Notes: generated from the letters alone by a model not told the origin. A stretch of 41,388 nt of DNA from Alphaproteobacteria bacterium (GCA_030747035.1 JASLLM010000005.1:1-41388); one strand, 5' to 3'. Counted from the stretch's first letter, positions 25,421 through 33,871 are shown. Program-made: numbers and translations.

Positions 25421-26994
25421 TACCAGACACCGTAGAAAAAGCCGCGCTTCTTGGAGGTGCCGGTGCGCTGTTCGATGACCGCATGAGGCATCACGCCGCG
25501 GCGCCGGTTGCGCAGCCAATGGAACAGTTTTTCGTGCAACTCCGCCCGTTGTGCGGCGTAATCTGGGTCTTCCCCCAGATCGTTCTGCTCCATGGGGTCC
25601 TCCGCCAGATGGAACAATTGCGGCTGGAAGCCTTCATAGAGGATGTACTTCCATTCCGCCGTGCGGATCATGTAGGCCCGCGCCTGATCCGGGGCCAGGT
25701 TCAGGGCCTGGCGGGCCGGGTGCAGGGCAAAGTCGGTTTCCGAAAACACCGCATCGCGCCATTCCTCGAATTCGCCGTCGCCGCGCAGCAGGGGCAGCAG
25801 GGAGCGTCCCTCCAGTCGGTGCGTATGCAAATCGCCGCCCTGACTGTCCAGGAACGTGGGGATCAGGTCGATCGCCTCCACCAGGCGGTCACCGACGCTG
25901 CCCCGGCGGCTGTCGGCCTCGGCGTCCGGGTCATAGATGATCATGGGAATACGGGCGACTTCCTCGTGCAGCAGATCCTTCTCGCCCAAACCATGATCGC
26001 CCAGGTAATCGCCATGATCCGATGTCAGCACGATCATGGTGTCGTCCAGGCGGCCCCGATCCTCCAGAAACGCCATTAACCGGCCCAATTGATCATCGCA
26101 TTGGGTGATCAGGCCCATATAGGTGGGGATCACGGTCTGCCGGACTTCCTCGCGGCGGAAATTCTCGCTGCCCTCGTGTCCTTGAAAGGCGCCAAGCACC
26201 GGATGCGGGTTGTCCACTTCCTCCTTGCTCATATTGACGGGGATGATCTGGTTGGGGCCATACATCTCGTGATAGGGTGCCGGTGCCACATAGGGCCAAT
26301 GGGGCTTGATCAGGGAAAAATGCAGGCACCAGGGTTCGTCCCCCGCCTGATCGATGAATTCCATGGCCTGGCCGGTCATATAGGGGGTTTCGGAATCCTC
26401 TTCCGCCACCCTGGCCGGCAGGCGGGCATAGCGCATCTGCCAGCCACTGAGGATCTCGCCATCCGGCCCTTCCGCCGAATTGGCAAAATCGTGCCAGGGG
26501 TTGTCGCTGTCATAGCCCTTGGCGCGCAGATAATTGTTGTAGGCCAGATCGGGGTCCACCACCTGATCAGGGTGCAGGCCGTCATCACGCTCCAACGGCT
26601 CGAAGCCGCATTGGGAGGTCCAGACCCCCAACTCCGAAACCGGATCGATCTGCAACCGTTTCATGCCGCCCTGATCGGGCACCATATGGGTCTTGCCAAT
26701 CAGGACCGAGCGCATGCCCACCCCGCGCAGATAATCCCCCATAGTCCACTGATCCAGGGAGAAGGGAACGTTGTTATAGCCGGCGCCATGGCTGGACATA
26801 TAGCGCCCGGTATAGAACGAAACCCGCGAAGGCCCGCAGACCGGCGCTTGGGAATAGGCCCGGCTGAAGCGTACGCCGCGCGCCGCCAGGGCATCCATGT
26901 GCGGCGTCTTGATTGTCGGATGGCCCTCGCAACCGAGATAGTCGGCCCGCAACTGGTCGTACATGATGAACAGAATGTTTTTTACTTTACCCAT
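25420..26994 (-). CDS. Sulfatase / phosphonate monoester hydrolase-type enzyme
   Basis: A 524-residue alkaline-phosphatase-superfamily enzyme. Cys53 in CGPSR is the site converted to formylglycine in sulfatases and phosphonate monoester hydrolases. Metal ligands appear early (IMYDQLRADY) and in LTSDHGDYLGDHG. The conserved GKTHM is also present. There is no signal peptide, so it acts in the cytosol, as the phosphonate/sulfate monoester hydrolases do. It would split sulfate, or a phosphate/phosphonate ester, from a small organic compound; the substrate is unknown. It lies 6 bp after the DUF1028 gene and overlaps the GFA gene. Confidence 0.85.
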   Translation of the reverse strand: MGKVKNILFIMYDQLRADYLGCEGHPTIKTPHMDALAARGVRFSRAYSQAPVCGPSRVSFYTGRYMSSHGAGYNNVPFSLDQWTMGDYLRGVGMRSVLIGKTHMVPDQGGMKRLQIDPVSELGVWTSQCGFEPLERDDGLHPDQVVDPDLAYNNYLRAKGYDSDNPWHDFANSAEGPDGEILSGWQMRYARLPARVAEEDSETPYMTGQAMEFIDQAGDEPWCLHFSLIKPHWPYVAPAPYHEMYGPNQIIPVNMSKEEVDNPHPVLGAFQGHEGSENFRREEVRQTVIPTYMGLITQCDDQLGRLMAFLEDRGRLDDTMIVLTSDHGDYLGDHGLGEKDLLHEEVARIPMIIYDPDAEADSRRGSVGDRLVEAIDLIPTFLDSQGGDLHTHRLEGRSLLPLLRGDGEFEEWRDAVFSETDFALHPARQALNLAPDQARAYMIRTAEWKYILYEGFQPQLFHLAEDPMEQNDLGEDPDYAAQRAELHEKLFHWLRNRRRGVMPHAVIEQRTGTSKKRGFFYGVW

Positions 26995-27000
26995 GCTTCC

Positions 27001-27705
27001 TCACTGTTGTTCCGCCTTGGCCCGCACCGCGGCCAATTTTTCCCGATCCGTGACGCCGGCCGGATTGGCGCGGGTCGGAATGAATGCCTTGTAGGCCGCG
27101 AAGGCGCCCTGACCAACCTTGAAGACGCGGGCCAGCTCCGCCGGGGCGTCAGGGTGATCGTCGACGCGGACATCCCAGTCGGGATAATCCTCGGTGGTAT
27201 GGATCTTCAGGGCCGCGGCCTGCCTGCCCCGTTTGTCGCCGCCCGCCGCATCGCCGGCCAATAGGCTGGCCAGCAGGCGGTCCGCGAAGGGCAGGGCGGC
27301 CTTGTCGCTGTATGTATCCAGGCAGGCTTGCAGAACAGCTTCGCCAACCAGCATGTTGCCGGCGACGGACAGATCCGTCCCGCCCATGTCGCCGCACCAC
27401 TCAACGCAATCATTGCCCGTATGGGCGGCCCGGTTGCCGTGACGGTCGAGAACATGGATCTGGCGCACCGCGCCGCCGTCGTCCCCGCTCCAGGCATTGT
27501 CCAGGGCGGCCTGCACATCTTCGCCGGCCTGCAAACGATCCAGAATAGCCGGGCCCAATGTGGGGTTGGCCATGGCCTGGCTGGCCACGGCACCGACGCC
27601 GCTTCTGATCCAGGGCACGATGGCACCCACGGCGAAAAAGCGCGAAGCCACGGCAATGCCCAGCGCACCGCTGGCCCTGTCATGGGCAATAACCGACCAG
27701 GTCAT
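27001..27705 (-). CDS. DUF1028-family protein (Ntn-hydrolase-like)
   Basis: A 234-residue DUF1028 protein: TWSVIAHDRASGALGIAVASRFFAVG-type start, GVGAVASQA, then NPTLGPAILDRL and GNMLVGEAV. The family is predicted to have an Ntn-hydrolase fold and is often encoded near amidase, peptidase or ureide-catabolism genes, but its reaction is not established. ATG 27705, preceded by AGGGGGAA, is preferred to the track start at 27792. It heads the minus-strand operon with the sulfatase and GFA genes and is divergent from otnK across 80 bp, which must hold both promoters. Confidence 0.85.
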   Translation of the reverse strand: MTWSVIAHDRASGALGIAVASRFFAVGAIVPWIRSGVGAVASQAMANPTLGPAILDRLQAGEDVQAALDNAWSGDDGGAVRQIHVLDRHGNRAAHTGNDCVEWCGDMGGTDLSVAGNMLVGEAVLQACLDTYSDKAALPFADRLLASLLAGDAAGGDKRGRQAAALKIHTTEDYPDWDVRVDDHPDAPAELARVFKVGQGAFAAYKAFIPTRANPAGVTDREKLAAVRAKAEQQ

Positions 27706-27785
27706 GCAATTTCCCCCTAAACACCGTTGCCGCGCCGCCACTGTCATGCAAAATGAAGCTCCCGTCCAGATTGGGAACGCACAAG

Positions 27786-29054
27786 ATGTCAATTTTGCTT
27801 GGCTGTATCGCCGATGATTTCACCGGCGCCACGGATTTGGCCAATAGGTTGGTGCGCCAGGGCATGCGCACGGTGCAGTTCTTTGGCCCGCCTGCCGCCC
27901 ATATGGCGGTGCCGGAGGCCGAGGCCGTGGTTATTGCCTTGAAGTCCCGCACCAATCCCGTGGACGAGGCCATCGCGCAGTCACTGGACGCCCTGGCATG
28001 GCTGCGGGATGCGGGGGCGGAGCAGTTCTTTTTCAAGTACTGCTCAACCTTTGATTCGACGCCGGAGGGCAACATCGGCCCGGTGGCGGAAGCTCTATTG
28101 GAAGCCCTGGATCAGGATTTCACCATTGCCTGCCCGGCCTTTCCCGAAAATGGCCGCACCATTTGTTATGGCTATCTATTCGTGGGCGCGCAATTGCTCT
28201 CGGAATCGGGCATGCAGAACCACCCCCTGACGCCCATGACCGATTCGTCCCTGGTCCGCGTCCTGGCGGCGCAATGCCGCCATCCCGTCGGCCTGGTTGA
28301 TCACCGCACCGTGGCTGGTGGAGCGGACCAGATCGCGGCGGCCTTCGCCGGCCTGCGGGCAGAGGGCAAACATCACGCCATCGTCGATGCCTTAAGCGAT
28401 GACGATCTGCTGCGCATCGGCACGGCCTGTGCGAATCTGAAATTGATCACCGGCGGCTCCGGTGTCGCCCTGGGCCTGCCGGAGAACTTCCGCCGCGCCG
28501 GCAAGCTGTCCGGCGATACCGTGGCCGACCAGTTACCGCCCGTGCCGGGACCGGGGGCGGTGCTGTCTGGCTCTTGCTCCGAAGCAACCTTGGCCCAGGT
28601 GGCGGCCATGCAGCGCAGTCGGCCTTCGTTTCAAATCGACCCCCTGAAACTGGCGGCTGGCGAGGATCAGGCGGGCGAGGCCCTGGCCTGGGCCACGGCG
28701 CAATTGGCGGACGGACCGCCACTTATCTATGCCTCCGCCACACCGGTCCAGGTGCGGGCGGCGCAGGATCAATTGGGCCGGACGGAGGCCGGTGAATTGG
28801 TGGAAGCGGCGATGGCCAAAATCGCCACGGGATTGGTTGCGGCCGGGGTACGGCGTCTGGTGGTGGCGGGGGGCGAGACCTCCGGCGCCGTGGTGCAGGC
28901 CCTAGGCGTGGAGGGTATCCGTATCGGGCCGCAGATCGACCCGGGCGTGCCCTGGACGACGACCTTGGGACAGCCAGAATTGGCCCTGGCCTTGAAGTCG
29001 GGCAATTTCGGCGTCGAGGATTTCTTCCTCAAGGCCCTGGATTGCGCGCCATGA
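27786..29054 (+). CDS. otnK: 3-oxo-tetronate kinase
   Basis: A 422-residue four-carbon acid sugar kinase (DUF1537 family), predicted to phosphorylate 3-oxo-tetronate at O4. The N-terminal domain begins GCIADDFTGATDLAN, the sugar-acid-binding signature; TGGSGVALGLP joins the domains, and the C-terminal nucleotide-binding domain has VVAGGETSGAVV. Length is normal. ATG 27786 is chosen because it gives the family's N-terminus. It overlaps otnC by four bases. The dehydrogenase (LtnD/DtnD) and isomerase (OtnI) needed for the full tetronate route are not in this window. Confidence 0.9.
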   Translation: MSILLGCIADDFTGATDLANRLVRQGMRTVQFFGPPAAHMAVPEAEAVVIALKSRTNPVDEAIAQSLDALAWLRDAGAEQFFFKYCSTFDSTPEGNIGPVAEALLEALDQDFTIACPAFPENGRTICYGYLFVGAQLLSESGMQNHPLTPMTDSSLVRVLAAQCRHPVGLVDHRTVAGGADQIAAAFAGLRAEGKHHAIVDALSDDDLLRIGTACANLKLITGGSGVALGLPENFRRAGKLSGDTVADQLPPVPGPGAVLSGSCSEATLAQVAAMQRSRPSFQIDPLKLAAGEDQAGEALAWATAQLADGPPLIYASATPVQVRAAQDQLGRTEAGELVEAAMAKIATGLVAAGVRRLVVAGGETSGAVVQALGVEGIRIGPQIDPGVPWTTTLGQPELALALKSGNFGVEDFFLKALDCAP

Positions 29055-29689
29055 ACGAAAGCCGCCTGCGCCAGCAAATCTGCGATATCGGCGCTTCGAT
29101 CCATGGCCGTGGCCTGACCCATGGCGCCACGGGCAATATCTCCCTGCGTCTGGATGACGGCTGGTTGTTGACGCCGACAGGATCGAACCTGGGCAATCTT
29201 GATCCCGACCGCCTTTCCCGGCTGGATGGGGACGGCAAACATATCGCGGGCGACAAACCGACCAAGGAAAGTTTCCTGCACCTGGCGGTCTACGATCAGC
29301 GGCCGGGCAGTGGCGCGGTGGTGCATCTGCATGCCACCCATTCCGTCGCCGTCTCGGTGCTGGCGGATCTGGACCCCGCCGATCTGCTGCCGCCCATCAC
29401 GGCCTATTACGTCATGCGGGTGGGCAAGCTGCCCCTGGTGCCATTCTATGCCCCGGGTGATATGAAACTGGCGGAAGCGGTGCGGGAAACCGCCGCTGAC
29501 CATCACGTCATGCTGCTGGCCAATCATGGCCCCGTGGTGGCGGGCACCGATCTGTCGGCGGCGTTGGATGCGGCGGAGGAATTGGAGGAAACGGCGCGTC
29601 TGTTCATGCTTTTACAAGGGCAGCGAACGCGCTACCTTACGGAAGGGCAGGTCGCGGCATTGCGCAAGGCATTTCCGAACAAGGCCTAA
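29051..29689 (+). CDS. otnC: 3-oxo-tetronate 4-phosphate decarboxylase
   Basis: A 212-residue class II aldolase-fold protein. Glu73 (TKESFLH), His92/His94 (VHLHATHS) and a later histidine in LLANHGPV form the metal and catalytic site. Next to otnK the predicted reaction is decarboxylation of 3-oxo-tetronate 4-phosphate to dihydroxyacetone phosphate. The start overlaps otnK by ATGA. By fold alone it could be another fuculose-type aldolase, but the pairing with otnK makes OtnC the best call. Confidence 0.88.
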   Translation: MNESRLRQQICDIGASIHGRGLTHGATGNISLRLDDGWLLTPTGSNLGNLDPDRLSRLDGDGKHIAGDKPTKESFLHLAVYDQRPGSGAVVHLHATHSVAVSVLADLDPADLLPPITAYYVMRVGKLPLVPFYAPGDMKLAEAVRETAADHHVMLLANHGPVVAGTDLSAALDAAEELEETARLFMLLQGQRTRYLTEGQVAALRKAFPNKA

Positions 29690-29704
29690 CAATGGGGAGA
29701 AATC

Positions 29705-30262
29705 ATGGGCTATTCACTGGAACAATTCTGTCAGGACACGCGTGAGGCGTTGACCGCCAACCCGGGCCACGAAGGCCGGGACATGGCGCGGGCGAATTTG
29801 GAAAAACTGCTGGTCGATCCGGACTTTTTGGCGTCCACCCTGGGCGATGACCAGGAGCCGGGCGTGGAAACCATCTATGAAGATCCGGATTTGAAATTCT
29901 GTGTCCTGGCCTATCTGGCCGGCGCCGATCGGACCTCTCCGCCCCATGATCATGGTGTTTCCTGGGCCGTTTACGGCCAGGCGGAAAAGCATACGGATAT
30001 GCAGATGTACCAGCGAGTCGACGGCGGCGCGGGAGCGGGCGAGGCGAAGTTGGAGTTGATCAAGGAATTCCGCCTCAACCCCGGCCAGGCCGGCCTGTTT
30101 GACGTAGGCGAAATCCACGCCATCGATCATCCCAAGGGCGCTCGTTTCGTCCGCGTCACCGGCGAGGACCTCAACCATGTGGAGCGTCTGCGCTTCGATG
30201 CCGAAGCCGGCACGGCCGAGGTCATCGAGGACCAGGGCGTGCCCCACCCGGACAAGGCTTAG
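29705..30262 (+). CDS. Cupin protein resembling cysteine/3-mercaptopropionate dioxygenases
   Basis: A 185-residue beta-barrel protein of the group annotated as metal-dependent double-stranded beta-helix enzymes. His81 and His83 in SPPHDHGVSWAVYGQ and a later histidine (138 or 142, GEIHAIDH) would form the three-His iron site of thiol dioxygenases. GGGGAGAAATC precedes the ATG, 15 bp after the otnC stop, so it is the third gene of the otnK operon. How a thiol dioxygenase-like enzyme relates to tetronate breakdown is not clear; it may instead act on a different organic acid. Confidence 0.72.
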   Translation: MGYSLEQFCQDTREALTANPGHEGRDMARANLEKLLVDPDFLASTLGDDQEPGVETIYEDPDLKFCVLAYLAGADRTSPPHDHGVSWAVYGQAEKHTDMQMYQRVDGGAGAGEAKLELIKEFRLNPGQAGLFDVGEIHAIDHPKGARFVRVTGEDLNHVERLRFDAEAGTAEVIEDQGVPHPDKA

Positions 30263-30280
30263 CTGCGCCGCGCCCCCAAC

Positions 30281-30404
30281 GTCATGCCCGCGCAGGCGGG
30301 CATCCATGCCGTTAACGGAAACCCGGCGCGGTGGCGCCAGGTTCCACCGCCAACCGTGACGCCCAGCGGCCTCAGGCACGGGCTCCCGCCTGCGCGGGAG
30401 CGAC
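30281..30404. repeat. MITE-like inverted-repeat element, copy 1 (124 bp)
   Basis: The element begins GTCATGCCCGCGCAGGCGGG and ends with the imperfect inverse CCCGCCTGCGCGGGAGCGAC; the two 30-bp ends match at 23 positions. Each end holds its own small palindrome (CCCGC-GCAG-GCGGG). The middle has a further pair of complementary segments around GGTGG and CCACC. No coding capacity. It is about 91% identical to copy 2. This type of repeat is known as dispersed intergenic elements in alpha-proteobacteria. Confidence 0.85.
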
Positions 30405-30427
30405 AAATTTTGGCATCAGGCACTTTC

Positions 30428-30551
30428 GTCATGCCCGCGCAGGCGGGCATCCATGCCGCTAACGGAAAGGCGGCGCGGTGGTGCCATGTCCCACCGCCAT
30501 CCGTGACCCCCAGCGGCCTCAGGCATGGGCTCCCGCCTGCGTGGGAGTGAC
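30428..30551. repeat. MITE-like inverted-repeat element, copy 2 (124 bp)
   Basis: Same length and direction as copy 1, starting 147 bp after it, with a 23-bp unique spacer (30405-30427). There are 11 substitutions and no insertion or deletion between copies; several are C/T changes. Together the copies fill almost all of the 304-bp gap between the convergent cupin and oxidoreductase genes, and their hairpins could act as a transcription barrier. Confidence 0.85.
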
Positions 30552-30566
30552 GGTAGGGGCTACGGG

Positions 30567-32873
30567 TCAACGCCCGGCGACGGCCTCCAAGCGGGCCAGA
30601 ACGAATTTGTGCCAGGGTGTGTAGGCGAAATCGTCGCGGTCCTCGACGGCAGTCAGTTCGTTCGGTGAAATGCCGGTGACGACCTGGTTGCCCTGGGCAT
30701 CGGGGTAGGACAGGCCAAAACCGTTGGGCAACGAAATGGTACCGGGCAGCATGCGCTTATCCACCTCCACCACTACCTCGACCGAATCCCGCGCCGTGGT
30801 CAGCCACGCCGTGCCGCCGTCATTGATGCCAAGGTTGGCGGCATCGGAGGGATTGACCGATAGGGTCAGGGCATTGTTGGACTTGGCCCAGGCCGGATCG
30901 CGCACCACCGTGTTGGCGGTATAGGACCGCCGTTCGCCCGCCGCCAGCACCAAAGGGAATTCCTCCGTGGTCTCGGCACCAGCATAATCAGCCAGCTCCC
31001 GGACCTTGTCCAGCATCTCGGGCAGCTGCAGGTTGACCTTGCCGCCCGCCAGGCGGTTACGGCGCAAGCTGTCCTCGGGCTCGTCCATGGAAAATACCAG
31101 GCCCGACTGCGCCGCGATCAAAGCCTGAAACAGACTGTTACCGGCCTGCATGGACGTGCCGTCAAAACCGGCCCGTGCCAGGGAGGACGCTTCCGTGGCC
31201 GCGAACATCTGCGCCACGCCCCACAGGGCCGCAGCCTCCGTCATGCCGTCGGGCAGACTGGGTCCCAGAGTACGGTAGAGCACATAGGCGCCGTAATTGT
31301 TGATTTTCGGATTGGCGTTGGCCGCCGCACCGAAGGCTAAGGCGAATGCATCCAGACCTTCCTCCGCCGCCGCCCGCAGGGGTTCCAGTTCGGCGTCATC
31401 GAAGGGGTCGATGGCCTCCAGCAGACGGGCATGAATTTCAGGTTCCGACAAGGTGCCGGGCAGGGGCGGCATCAGGGGCGTGCGTAGCTGGGCACAGTTT
31501 TCCGGGAACTCGAAATTGAAGAATGTCATCTCCGGCTTCTCATACTGGCTCGACGCCGGCAGCACATAGTCGGCCTCTTGCGCCGTTTCGGTCATGGCGA
31601 CGTCGATTACCACCACCAGATCCAAGGCAGCCAGCGTCTCGCGCATGCGCTTGGCATCGGCCAGGGAGTGCACCGGGTTGGCGCTTTCAATCAGCATGGC
31701 GCGGAAGCGGTCGGGATGATCGTTGAGAATTTCGTCGGGCAACATGTTGCAGGGGATCAGGCCAGAAATGATCCGCGATTCCGTCACCGGCGTGGTCTTG
31801 TAGCTGGTCTCATAGCCGCGCTCGTCCCGTGTCTCACTGATCTTGTCGGGCGAAAAGATCGTCACCAACTGGGCCGGCAGATTGACCGCGCCGGCCTTGG
31901 CAAAGTTGCCCGTCAGCAGGAACAGCAGGATACAGTGGTAGCTGTTAAGCGTGGAATTGGGCGCCATCTCGATGCCCAGATCCTCCAACACCGACAGACT
32001 GTTTGTCCGGCCCAGAATTTCCGCGACTTCCTCAACCTGGGCCATCTCTATGCCGGCATAGGCGGCATACTGGGCAACGGGAATCTCCGCCAGGGCCTCT
32101 ATCACCGCTTCCTGGCCCTGGGCGTGTTCAGCCAGCCAGTCATGGTCGATCAGTTCCTGTTGCACCAATTGCCCCAGAATGCCGGCCAACAGCCAGGCAT
32201 CGCGGCCGGGTTTGACGCGCAGGTGGATATCCGCCAGCTCCGCCGTTTCCGTCACCCGCGGGTCGATCACGATCAGCTTGCGGTTCGGGTCTTTCGCCAT
32301 CTGGCGCAGCACCACCCGGGCGCGGGGGAAGCCGTTGGATTGCCAGGGGTTCTTACCCACCAGCAGGGCGGTTTCGCAATGTTCGAAATCACCGTGGTAA
32401 AAACCGCCGACCATGCGGTCGAAGACCCAGGACAGGCCGGTCTTTTCCTGGGCCAGGGCGTTGCCGCGATAGCGGCTGCCGATGGCCCGGCGCAGGGGCG
32501 GGGAATAGCCGCCGCCCAAATGGTTGCCCTGGCCGCCGCCGCCGTAATAGACGATCTTGTCGCCGCCCAGTTCATCGCGGATGGCGACCAGTTTCCCGGC
32601 GATCTCGGCGATGGCGGTATGCCAGTCAATTTCCTCGAATGTACCGTCATCGCGCCGCCGCAGGGGTGCGGTCAGACGCCCCCTGGCGGATTGGTAGTAA
32701 TTTAGCTGCAGGGCCTTGTTGCAGGTGTAGCCTCTGGTGCCGGGGTGTTCCTTGTCGCCCCGGACCCGGACGATTTCCCGGCCGTCCTTGCCGCCCAATT
32801 GCACCAGAACACCGCAGTTGCTGCCACACAGGACGCAGGCGGTTTTCTTCCACTCGGCATCCTTGTCAGCCAT
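30567..32873 (-). CDS. Molybdopterin-dependent oxidoreductase (formate dehydrogenase/DMSO reductase superfamily)
   Basis: A 768-residue catalytic subunit. The N-terminus has one [4Fe-4S] site: CVLCGSNC and, ~35 residues later, GYTCNKA. Then follow the molybdopterin-binding domains (LLVGKNPWQSNGFP, VIDPRVTETA, VKPGRDAWLLAGIL) and a C-terminal dinucleotide-binding domain. There is no twin-arginine signal, so it is cytosolic. In the segment where formate dehydrogenases and nitrate reductases carry a Cys or Sec molybdenum ligand, it reads NALAQEKTGLSW, with neither. No electron-transfer subunit is encoded nearby. The reaction is unknown; formate dehydrogenase is only one option. lsrF lies 4 bp upstream, so the two are probably co-transcribed. 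Confidence 0.8.
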   Translation of the reverse strand: MADKDAEWKKTACVLCGSNCGVLVQLGGKDGREIVRVRGDKEHPGTRGYTCNKALQLNYYQSARGRLTAPLRRRDDGTFEEIDWHTAIAEIAGKLVAIRDELGGDKIVYYGGGGQGNHLGGGYSPPLRRAIGSRYRGNALAQEKTGLSWVFDRMVGGFYHGDFEHCETALLVGKNPWQSNGFPRARVVLRQMAKDPNRKLIVIDPRVTETAELADIHLRVKPGRDAWLLAGILGQLVQQELIDHDWLAEHAQGQEAVIEALAEIPVAQYAAYAGIEMAQVEEVAEILGRTNSLSVLEDLGIEMAPNSTLNSYHCILLFLLTGNFAKAGAVNLPAQLVTIFSPDKISETRDERGYETSYKTTPVTESRIISGLIPCNMLPDEILNDHPDRFRAMLIESANPVHSLADAKRMRETLAALDLVVVIDVAMTETAQEADYVLPASSQYEKPEMTFFNFEFPENCAQLRTPLMPPLPGTLSEPEIHARLLEAIDPFDDAELEPLRAAAEEGLDAFALAFGAAANANPKINNYGAYVLYRTLGPSLPDGMTEAAALWGVAQMFAATEASSLARAGFDGTSMQAGNSLFQALIAAQSGLVFSMDEPEDSLRRNRLAGGKVNLQLPEMLDKVRELADYAGAETTEEFPLVLAAGERRSYTANTVVRDPAWAKSNNALTLSVNPSDAANLGINDGGTAWLTTARDSVEVVVEVDKRMLPGTISLPNGFGLSYPDAQGNQVVTGISPNELTAVEDRDDFAYTPWHKFVLARLEAVAGR

Positions 32874-32877
32874 GAGT

Positions 32878-33765
32878 TTATCCTTCCATGTCGCTCTTTA
32901 GGTCCTGATACATTTGCAGGGCATTATCCGGGCTTTCGTTACGGTGAACCACGGCGCCGACGGCCTGGATCATGGCGACGGGGCTGTCGGACTGGAAGAT
33001 GTTGCGGCCCATGTCGACACCGGCCGCGCCCTGGTCAACGGCCCGGTAGGCCATCTCCAGGGCCTCGCCCTCGGGCAGTTTCTTGCCGCCGGCGATCACA
33101 ATGGGCACCGGACAGCCAGCCACCACTTTCTCGAAACCGTCTTCGATGAAATAGCTTTTCACATAGTGGGCGCCGATCTCCGCCGCGATCCGGGTCGCCA
33201 GGCCAAAATAGCGGGCATCGCGGGCCATATCGGCGCCGACGCCGGTCACGGCCAGGGTCGGGATGCCATAGCGGCTGCCCGTGTCGATCAATTTCACCAC
33301 ATTGGCGATGGATTGATGCTCGTACTCCGCACCGACATAGATCTGCGCCGTGATGGCGGCGGCGTTCAGGCGGATGGCATCATCGATATCCACCGCGACG
33401 AGTTCGTTGGACAGCTCGGTCAGGATGCTTTGCCCGGCGGAAGAGCGCAGCACGATGGGCTTGGTGGAGGTGGGGGAGATGCAACTGCGCAGGGCGCCGC
33501 GCGTACACATCAGGACATCGGCATGGGGGATCAGCGGCGGAATCGCCAGATCCATACGCTCAATACCCGTGGTCGGGCCTTGGAAATAGCCGTGGTCGAA
33601 GGCCAGCATGACCGTACGGCCGGAGTCCGGATTGAAAATCCGCGATAGGCGGTTCTGCATGCCCCAGTCCAGGGCGTTCGAGCCCTTTAGGAAGAACGGT
33701 TCGTTCCGGGCCGGAGTGTCCAAGCCGAAATCCTTGCCTTCCTTAATGTCGTCTAGATCCGCCAT
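32878..33765 (-). CDS. lsrF: LsrF-like 3-hydroxy-5-phosphonooxypentane-2,4-dione thiolase (class I aldolase fold)
   Basis: A 295-residue protein that closely follows the Escherichia coli LsrF sequence, from [13 protein letters not shown] onward, with [15 protein letters not shown]-type and [14 protein letters not shown] blocks. LsrF transfers the acetyl group of the phosphorylated autoinducer-2 breakdown product to CoA, giving acetyl-CoA and dihydroxyacetone phosphate. The Schiff-base lysine is Lys203 (HYVKSYF), the same number as in E. coli. ATG 33765 has AAGGAAA upstream; the track's longer start is not needed. No lsrA-D, lsrK, lsrR or lsrG is in the window, so its role may lie outside quorum-signal processing. 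The Mo-oxidoreductase gene follows 4 bp downstream. Confidence 0.9.
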   Translation of the reverse strand: MADLDDIKEGKDFGLDTPARNEPFFLKGSNALDWGMQNRLSRIFNPDSGRTVMLAFDHGYFQGPTTGIERMDLAIPPLIPHADVLMCTRGALRSCISPTSTKPIVLRSSAGQSILTELSNELVAVDIDDAIRLNAAAITAQIYVGAEYEHQSIANVVKLIDTGSRYGIPTLAVTGVGADMARDARYFGLATRIAAEIGAHYVKSYFIEDGFEKVVAGCPVPIVIAGGKKLPEGEALEMAYRAVDQGAAGVDMGRNIFQSDSPVAMIQAVGAVVHRNESPDNALQMYQDLKSDMEG

Positions 33766-33871
33766 GTGCCGGGTTTCCTTGTTTGCAATACTGTTTGAAA
33801 GTTTACTGATTGTAATGGGTTGCACACCATGAGCAGTAGCGATTTCTGCCCAGCCATGCGTTGATGAACAA

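Noticed and set aside
26089-27264. 391-aa plus-strand ORF opposite the sulfatase and DUF1028 genes
   Set aside because: No recognisable motif, crosses two well-supported minus-strand genes.
30281-30551. CRISPR array
   Set aside because: Only two copies, 124 bp long, diverged and themselves palindromic; no cas genes.
30259-30570. ORFs in both strands over the repeats (e.g. MPAQAGIHAVNG...)
   Set aside because: They are translations of the inverted-repeat elements; this peptide pattern is a well-known false ORF from such repeats.
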